DNA from: an uncultured beta proteobacterium | Lineage (GTDB): Bacteria; Pseudomonadota; Gammaproteobacteria; Burkholderiales; Burkholderiaceae_C | Direction of reading: 5' to 3' | NCBI GenBank assembly: GCA_903839085.1 | Contig: CAIMBE010000062.1 | Span: forward strand, 1-39,416 | Length of the DNA: 39,416 bases | Shown: piece by piece, positions 24,201-29,437 of the stretch | How positions within the stretch are numbered: position 1 is the stretch's first letter | Layout: each line of letters begins with the position of its first letter | The notes under the pieces: model-generated | What the model was told of the DNA's origin: nothing | What the model saw: the letters and a program-made list of their open reading frames with translations, nothing else | Database searches by the model: none | Translations under genes and position numbers: made by a program

Positions 24201-25112
24201 ATCGACGCCTGCGAGGTCATCCTGCAGTTGGCGCCGGAAACCAACGGTCATGTCGCCGTCAAGGCCTGGGATGCCCTGGGCAAACAGACCGGCCTTGATC
24301 ACACCCACCTGGCGATCCACCGCGAGGACGAGAAGATCCGCTTCCGCGATGTCCAGGCGCAACCACGCAAGATCATCAGTTCGCCGACCTGGAGCGGCAT
24401 CGAGTCGGAGACGGTCTCCTACAACGCCGGCTATACCAATGTGCACGAGATGATCCCCTGGCGCACGCTCACGGGTCGCCAGCAGTTCTACATGGACCAT
24501 CCGTGGATGACAGCCTTTGGCGAAGGCTTTTGCAGCTACCGCCCGCCGGTCGACCTGAAAACCACGGCCGGCATCCAGGGCATCAAGCCCAACGGCAACA
24601 CGGAGATCGCGCTCAATTTCATCACGCCGCACCAGAAGTGGGGCATCCACTCGACCTACAGCGACAACCTGATGATGCTCACGCTCAGCCGCGGGGGGCC
24701 GGTCGTCTGGCTCAGCGAAGACGACGCTGGGCGCGCGGGCATCGTCGACAACGACTGGATCGAGCTGTTCAACCTGAACGGCGCCATCGCCGCGCGCGCC
24801 ATCGTCAGCCAGCGCGTCAATCCGGGTATGGTGATGATGTACCACGCGCAGGAAAAAATCGTCAACACGCCGGGTTCGGAAATCACCGGCGCCCGAGGCG
24901 GCATCCACAACTCGGTGACGCGCATCGTGCTCAAACCCACGCACATGATCGGCGGCTACGCGCAGTTCAGCTACGGCTTCAATTACTACGGAACGATTGG
25001 CACCAACCGCGACGAGTTCGTGGTGGTGCGCAAGATGAACAAAGTGGATTGGCTCGATGACGAGACCGGCGCTGCCACCACCGCATCGACCGCCCACAAC
25101 CAATCAGTTTGA
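21297..25112 (+). CDS. narG: respiratory nitrate reductase alpha subunit NarG
   Basis: This 1271-residue catalytic subunit binds bis-MGD molybdenum and reduces nitrate to nitrite on the cytoplasmic face of the membrane. The N-terminal FS0 iron-sulfur cluster ligands are His50, Cys54, Cys58 and Cys93, in HGVNCTGSC and [10 protein letters not shown]. This is the His-plus-three-Cys set of membrane-bound nitrate reductases. The molybdenum-ligand region [36 protein letters not shown] is intact. The C-terminal cofactor-binding domain contains [27 protein letters not shown] and [14 protein letters not shown]. I chose the ATG at 21297 ([20 protein letters not shown]), with GGAGG upstream. It is the first gene of narGHJI. 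Confidence 0.97.
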   Translation: [1271 protein letters not shown]

Positions 25113-25173
25113 GGACAGAGCTGGCTCGCTTTGCGTAGCTGCGGTCTGTCCCGCAAAACATCAGGAGAAACAC

Positions 25174-26697
25174 ATGAAAATTCGCGCACAAATCGGCATG
25201 GTGCTGAACCTGGACAAGTGCATAGGCTGCCACACCTGCTCCGTCACCTGCAAGAACGTCTGGACCAGCCGACCCGGAATGGAGTACGCCTGGTTCAACA
25301 ACGTCGAGACCAAGCCCGGCATCGGCTACCCCAAGGAGTGGGAGAACCAGGACAAATGGAATGGCGGCTGGCAGCGCAAGGCCAACGGCAAGATCGAGCC
25401 GCGCCAGGGCGCGAAGTGGAAGCTTCTGATGCGCATCTTCGCCAATCCGAACCTGCCGCAGATCGACGACTACTACGAGCCCTTCACCTTCGACTACGAC
25501 CATCTGCAGTCGGCGCCCGAATCAAAAGCACTGCCCACCGCACGGCCGCGCAGCCTGATTACCGGAGAGCGCATGGAGAAGATCGAATGGGGTCCCAACT
25601 GGGAGGAAATCCTGGGCGGCGAGTTCTCCAAGCGCAGCAAGGACAAGAACTTCGACGATATCCAGAAGGACATCTACGGCCAGTTCGAAAACACCTTCAT
25701 GATGTACCTGCCGCGTCTGTGCGAGCACTGCCTGAACCCGGCCTGCGTGGCAAGTTGCCCGTCCGGCTCGATCTACAAGCGCGAGGAAGACGGCATCGTG
25801 CTGATCGACCAGGACAAGTGCCGCGGCTGGCGCATGTGCGTCAGCGCCTGCCCCTACAAGAAGATCTACTACAACTGGAAGTCCGGCAAGGCCGAGAAGT
25901 GCATCTTCTGCTACCCGCGCATTGAGGCCGGTCAACCAACCGTCTGCAGCGAGACCTGCGTCGGCCGCATTCGCTACCTCGGCGTGCTGCTCTACGACGC
26001 AGACCGCATCGCCGACGCTGCCAGCGTGGAGCACGATCGCGACCTGTACCAGGCGCAGCTCGACATCTTCCTCAACCCCAATGACCCGAAGGTCATCGAG
26101 CAGGCCCGAATCGACGGCATCCCGGACGCCTGGATGCAGGCCGCGCGCAAGAGCCCGGTCTACAAGATGGCAGTGGACTGGAAGGTGGCGCTGCCGCTGC
26201 ACCCCGAGTACCGCACGCTGCCGATGGTCTGGTATGTGCCGCCGCTCTCCCCGATCAGCGCCGCCGCCAACGCCGGCCAGATCGGCATCAACGGCGAGAT
26301 CCCCGACGTCAAGCAGTTGCGCATCCCCATCAAGTACCTGGCCAACCTGCTGACCGCCGGCGACACGCAGCCGGTCGAGCGTGCGCTCGAGCGCATGCTC
26401 GCCATGCGCGCCTACCAGCGCGAGAAGCATGTGGACGGACGCATCAACACCGCTGCGCTAAACCAGGTGCAGATGACGCAGGCCGAGGTCGAGGAGATGT
26501 ACCACGTGATGGCGATTGCCAATTACGAAGACCGCTTCGTGATCCCGACGACGCACCGCGAATACGCCGAAAACACCTTCGATATGCGCGGCGGCTGCGG
26601 CTTTTCGTTCGGAAACGGCTGCTCGGACGGCGCCAGCGAAACCAGCCTCTTTGGCGGCCCCAAGCGGCGCACGATACCCATCAAGGCGGGAGTCTGA
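25174..26697 (+). CDS. narH: respiratory nitrate reductase beta subunit NarH
   Basis: This 507-residue electron-transfer subunit lies between NarI and NarG. It has four cysteine clusters: CIGCHTCSVTC (Cys16, 19, 22, 26), CEHCLNPACVASCP, CRGWRMCVSACP and CIFCYPRIEAGQPTVCSETC. The Trp in CRGWRMC replaces one Cys and marks the 3Fe-4S cluster, as in other NarH proteins; the other three are 4Fe-4S. The ATG at 25174 has CAGGAG upstream, and the open frame upstream of it is not NarH-like. It starts 61 bases after narG and is followed by narJ after 2 bases. Confidence 0.97.
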   Translation: MKIRAQIGMVLNLDKCIGCHTCSVTCKNVWTSRPGMEYAWFNNVETKPGIGYPKEWENQDKWNGGWQRKANGKIEPRQGAKWKLLMRIFANPNLPQIDDYYEPFTFDYDHLQSAPESKALPTARPRSLITGERMEKIEWGPNWEEILGGEFSKRSKDKNFDDIQKDIYGQFENTFMMYLPRLCEHCLNPACVASCPSGSIYKREEDGIVLIDQDKCRGWRMCVSACPYKKIYYNWKSGKAEKCIFCYPRIEAGQPTVCSETCVGRIRYLGVLLYDADRIADAASVEHDRDLYQAQLDIFLNPNDPKVIEQARIDGIPDAWMQAARKSPVYKMAVDWKVALPLHPEYRTLPMVWYVPPLSPISAAANAGQIGINGEIPDVKQLRIPIKYLANLLTAGDTQPVERALERMLAMRAYQREKHVDGRINTAALNQVQMTQAEVEEMYHVMAIANYEDRFVIPTTHREYAENTFDMRGGCGFSFGNGCSDGASETSLFGGPKRRTIPIKAGV

Positions 26698-26699
26698 CC

Positions 26700-27419
26700 A
26701 TGTCTCTGCTCTCCCCCGTTCCCGATGTTTCGATCAGCCTTCGCGTGCTGGCCCGGCTGCTGGCCTACCCCGATGCCCAACTGCAAGCTGACCTGACCGA
26801 TATGCGAGAGGCGCTGCATTCGAACCCGGTGCTGGCGCCGGCACGCCTGGCCGAACTCGATGCCCTGATGAACAAGCTGTCCGGCGCCAACCGGCTCGAC
26901 AGCGAAGCCCAGTACGTTGAACTGTTCGACCGCGGCCGCGCCACCTCGCTGCACCTGTTCGAGCATGTGCATGGGGACTCGCGCGATCGGGGTCCTGCCA
27001 TGATCGATCTGGCACAGACCTATGAGAGAGCCGGGCTCTTCCTGGCCGAGGGCGAACTGCCCGACTATCTGCCGGTCATGCTTGAGTTCGTCTCGACCCA
27101 GCCGCCGCGCGAGGCGCGCGCCTTCCTGGGCGAGATGGCGCACATTTTCAACGCCATCTTCAATGCGCTGCAGCAGCGCGAGAGCGCCTACGCCAGCGTG
27201 CTGGGCGCCCTGCTCGAGCTCAGCGGCGAGAAGGCGCACGCCGTCAGGATTGCGCCCGATGAGGCGATGGACGCCAGTTGGGAGGAGCCGGTCGTGTTCG
27301 ATGGCTGCTCCTCCAAGGGCCAGGCCAGGCCAGGCCAGGCGCAACCGATTCACTTTGTCAGGAACGATGCGGCGCATGCCAACGCAAAGGCTGCCGCGCA
27401 CGCTGGAGTATCACCATGA
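26700..27419 (+). CDS. narJ: nitrate reductase molybdenum cofactor assembly chaperone NarJ
   Basis: This 239-residue cytoplasmic chaperone (TorD/NarJ family) binds apo-NarG and is needed for cofactor insertion and membrane docking. It is all-helical, with the family motifs RVLARLLAYPD (about 11-21), YVELFDRGRATSLHLFEHVHGDSRDRGPAM (about 78-107) and the EAGLFLAEGELPDYLPVMLEF-like segment (here ERAGLFLAEGELPDYLPVMLEFV, about 110-132). The last roughly 35 residues are low-complexity and include GQARPGQAQ, encoded by a 5-base tandem repeat (27318-27340). It overlaps narI by ATGA. Confidence 0.94.
   Translation: MSLLSPVPDVSISLRVLARLLAYPDAQLQADLTDMREALHSNPVLAPARLAELDALMNKLSGANRLDSEAQYVELFDRGRATSLHLFEHVHGDSRDRGPAMIDLAQTYERAGLFLAEGELPDYLPVMLEFVSTQPPREARAFLGEMAHIFNAIFNALQQRESAYASVLGALLELSGEKAHAVRIAPDEAMDASWEEPVVFDGCSSKGQARPGQAQPIHFVRNDAAHANAKAAAHAGVSP
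27318..27340 (+). repeat. (GGCCA)4.6 tandem repeat inside narJ
   Basis: Four full GGCCA units plus GGC run from 27318 to 27340 within the 3' part of narJ. Because the unit is five bases, gain or loss of one copy shifts the frame. By my frame arithmetic, loss of one unit places narJ in the narI frame, which is open from at least 27278 through the narI start. Gain of one unit gives a frame that stops at 27528. Confidence 0.85.
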
Positions 27420-28150
27420 ACCCACTCGACACCTTCTTGTTCGGCATCTATCCCTATATCTGCCTGACCCTCTTTTTTCTCGGCAGCCTGATCCGCTTCG
27501 ACCGCGACCAGTACACCTGGAAAAGTGACTCGTCGCAGCTGCTCAAAGCCGGACAGCTGCGCTGGGGCAGCAACCTGTTTCACATCGGCATCCTGTTTCT
27601 GTTCTTTGGCCATTTCGCAGGCCTGCTGACGCCGCACTTTGTCTACGAGCACTTCACCAGTGCGCACGACAAGCAGCTGATGGCCATGGTCACGGGCGGC
27701 GCTGCGGGACTGGCGGGCTTTATCGGCGTCAGCCTGCTGCTGCACCGCCGCCTGTCGGAGCCGCGCATTCGCATCAACTCCAGACCCAGCGACATCATGC
27801 TGCTGGTGCTGTTGTGGCTGCAGTTCGCGCTCGGCCTGGCGACCGTGCCGGTCTCCGCGCAGCACATGGACGGCAGCCTGATGATGAAGCTGGCTGACTG
27901 GGCCCAGCACATTGCCACCTTCCGCGGCGGTGCGGTGGAACTTCTGACCGATGCCGGATGGATCTTCAAGCTTCACATGTTCCTGGGCATGAGCATCTTC
28001 TTCGTCTTTCCGTTCACCCGTCTGGTCCATGTCTGGAGCGGCTTTGCCACCCTCGGCTATCTGGTGCGTCCCTATCAGGTGGTTCGTTCACGTCGGCTCA
28101 ATGTGCCGGCCAGCCACAACCAGCCGCGCCGTCCCGGCGCCGGTGTCTGA
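27416..28150 (+). CDS. narI: respiratory nitrate reductase gamma subunit NarI (cytochrome b)
   Basis: This 244-residue membrane protein oxidises quinol at the periplasmic side and passes electrons to NarH. Five hydrophobic segments are visible. The four haem-b ligands are His56, His66, His187 and His205, exactly the positions known in E. coli NarI, in SNLFHIGILFLFFGHF and LHMFLGMSIFFVFPFTRLVHVWS. The start codon overlaps the narJ stop (ATGA), so translation is coupled. The C-terminus ends in a basic tail RSRRLNVPASHNQPRRPGAGV. Confidence 0.96.
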   Translation: MNPLDTFLFGIYPYICLTLFFLGSLIRFDRDQYTWKSDSSQLLKAGQLRWGSNLFHIGILFLFFGHFAGLLTPHFVYEHFTSAHDKQLMAMVTGGAAGLAGFIGVSLLLHRRLSEPRIRINSRPSDIMLLVLLWLQFALGLATVPVSAQHMDGSLMMKLADWAQHIATFRGGAVELLTDAGWIFKLHMFLGMSIFFVFPFTRLVHVWSGFATLGYLVRPYQVVRSRRLNVPASHNQPRRPGAGV

Positions 28151-28160
28151 GCGTTTAGCC

Positions 28161-28952
28161 ATGGAAATCACAACCCGGGCCACCCTGGAGCCCGCCCGCA
28201 TCAATGGGGTTGCGCTCAGCATCGAGGGCGAGGCGCTGTCACTCGATGAACTGCGCCAGCGCGCCTGCTCCGAACTGTTGCGACAGGCCGCAATCGCTGA
28301 GGGTTTGCTCGACGCCAGCGATGCGGTTGCGGCCGACGGCATCCTCAGCGAACAGGCCAGCCGGGCCATCGATTTGCTGATCGAGCGGCAAATCGTCGTT
28401 GCCGAACCGTCCGAGACGGCGTGCCGACGCCATCATGCAGCGCACCTGGCCAGCTACAGCAGCGGCGAGAAAGTCAAAGTGCGCCATATCCTCTTCGCCG
28501 TCACGCCCGGTGTCGATGTGGCCGCATTGCGACAACGCGCCGAGACCACGCTGCTCGACGTCCGCTGCCATGACGGCAGCGATGCGGACCCTGGCTTTGC
28601 GAAGGCCGCCGCCACCCTGTCGAATTGCCCCAGCGGCGCCGAAGGCGGCAAGCTGGGCTGGCTCAGCGCGACCGACTGCGCGCCGGAGTTCGCCAGGGAG
28701 ATATTCGGGCTGACCGACGTCGGTGTCCTGCCGCGACTGGTGCACAGCCGCTTCGGCTTTCACGTCGTTGAAGTTCTGGCGCGCGAGCCCGGCGTCGCAC
28801 AGCCGTTTGAGGCCGTGCAGGGCACGGTGGCCGTGGCCTTGCGGCAAAACACCTATGTCAGCGCCCTGCGGCAGTACTTGCGCCTGCTCGCAGGCCAGGC
28901 CAGCATCCAGGGGGTCGATCTGGAAGCCGCCCAAACGCCACTGCTTCAGTGA
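28161..28952 (+). CDS. PpiC-type (parvulin) peptidyl-prolyl isomerase, nar-associated
   Basis: This 263-residue protein has a parvulin domain at about residues 110-220: KVRHILFAVTPGVDVAALRQRAETTLL, then DPGFAKAAATLSNCPSGAEGGKLGWLSATDCAPEFAREIFGLTDVGVLPRLVHSRFGFHVVEVL. The N-terminal helical part (about 1-100) resembles the SurA/NifM-type non-catalytic region. I see no signal peptide, so it is probably cytoplasmic, unlike SurA. It begins ten bases after narI. A NifM-like isomerase at the end of nar operons is seen in other beta- and gammaproteobacteria (recollection), which suggests a role in folding or maturation of the reductase. Confidence 0.88.
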   Translation: MEITTRATLEPARINGVALSIEGEALSLDELRQRACSELLRQAAIAEGLLDASDAVAADGILSEQASRAIDLLIERQIVVAEPSETACRRHHAAHLASYSSGEKVKVRHILFAVTPGVDVAALRQRAETTLLDVRCHDGSDADPGFAKAAATLSNCPSGAEGGKLGWLSATDCAPEFAREIFGLTDVGVLPRLVHSRFGFHVVEVLAREPGVAQPFEAVQGTVAVALRQNTYVSALRQYLRLLAGQASIQGVDLEAAQTPLLQ

Positions 28953-29315
28953 GCCGGTTGCACGGCATAGCCCTGACGGTCAAAGGGGATATAGACGCCC
29001 GGCCCTGATGGCCTGCAGCATGCGCTGCAACTGTTTTTCGACAGCCTGCGGGGCTCGCGCGACCCCGCCGCTGCCTGACCGCGCAGCGGCGAAAGCCAGC
29101 CGCCGGTCGCGGCCAAACTGGCGCGACGCCACCTGCAGTTCGGCCAATGAGCGCAACGTCTGGGTGCCTCTGTCCAGCGCCATGGCCTGCACCAGCGGGC
29201 AAGCCTTTTGACTATCATCCACACTACCCTGCGCCGAACCAGAAAGCACTGCCGCCAACATTCCTATTCTTTGGCATAATGCACTAGATATAGCGTTATC
29301 CGGGCAGACGACCAC
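28946..29315 (-). pseudogene. possible remnant of a PilJ/NarX-type sensor-domain gene
   Basis: No intact gene lies in the 485-base stretch 28953-29437. The minus strand holds a 111-codon open frame (28980-29315) that includes NAISSALCQRIGMLAAVLSGSAQGS and APQAVEKQLQRMLQAI. This resembles the 'RQRMLSQRIA...' start and the 'V...s..ll..m' end of type-IV-pilus/NarX-like sensor domains. After ...MLQAIRAG the neighbouring frame continues VYIPFDRQGYAVQPAH to a stop at 28946, as if one frameshift had split the gene. No good start codon or ribosome site is visible. The identification is tentative; it may be chance reading of non-coding DNA. Confidence 0.3.
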
Positions 29316-29326
29316 TACCTATAGTG
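29282..29326 (+). promoter_or_regulatory. pair of NrdR boxes upstream of the ribonucleotide reductase gene
   Basis: Box 1 is CACTAGATATAGCG at 29282-29295 (opposite strand CGCTATATCTAGTG). Box 2 is CACTACCTATAGTG at 29313-29326. Both match the NrdR pattern (ACACTATATATAGTGT-like), and their start points are exactly 31 bases apart, the usual three-helical-turn spacing of NrdR box pairs. They lie about 110-155 bases upstream of the class II reductase ATG. NrdR represses ribonucleotide reductase genes according to ATP/dATP levels, so the regulatory assignment is well supported by position. Confidence 0.75.
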
Positions 29327-29376
29327 CCCGCCCAGTGATCGCGATTGACCGGACCGTGACCGACCCAAGCTGCCGA

Positions 29377-29398
29377 GAATCAAGCCATCACTTGATTC
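29377..29398. promoter_or_regulatory. GAATCAAG-N6-CTTGATTC inverted repeat before nrdJ
   Basis: A perfect 8-base inverted repeat with a 6-base centre (CCATCA) lies 40 to 61 bases before the nrdJ ATG. The halves read ATCAA...TTGAT, the outward-facing order of FNR half-sites (FNR sites read TTGAT...ATCAA), so it does not qualify as an FNR box. It could be a leader hairpin or a binding site for another dimeric regulator. Confidence 0.35.
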
Positions 29399-29437
29399 GC
29401 GGCGCCAACATTCGACAGCATTGAAGGAGGAAAATAA

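Noticed and set aside
22728-25103. Long minus-strand open frame (791 codons) opposite narG
   Set aside because: It has the same GC-driven antisense openness. The composition is dominated by His, Val, Arg and Ala and no family motif is visible.
29371-29400. FNR box before nrdJ
   Set aside because: The half-sites are in the reversed order (ATCAA...TTGAT) with a 6-base centre, so this does not match TTGAT-N4-ATCAA.
29327-29437. Cobalamin riboswitch in the nrdJ leader
   Set aside because: The leader is short and I could not find the conserved B12-box-like sequence. NrdR boxes explain the regulation better.
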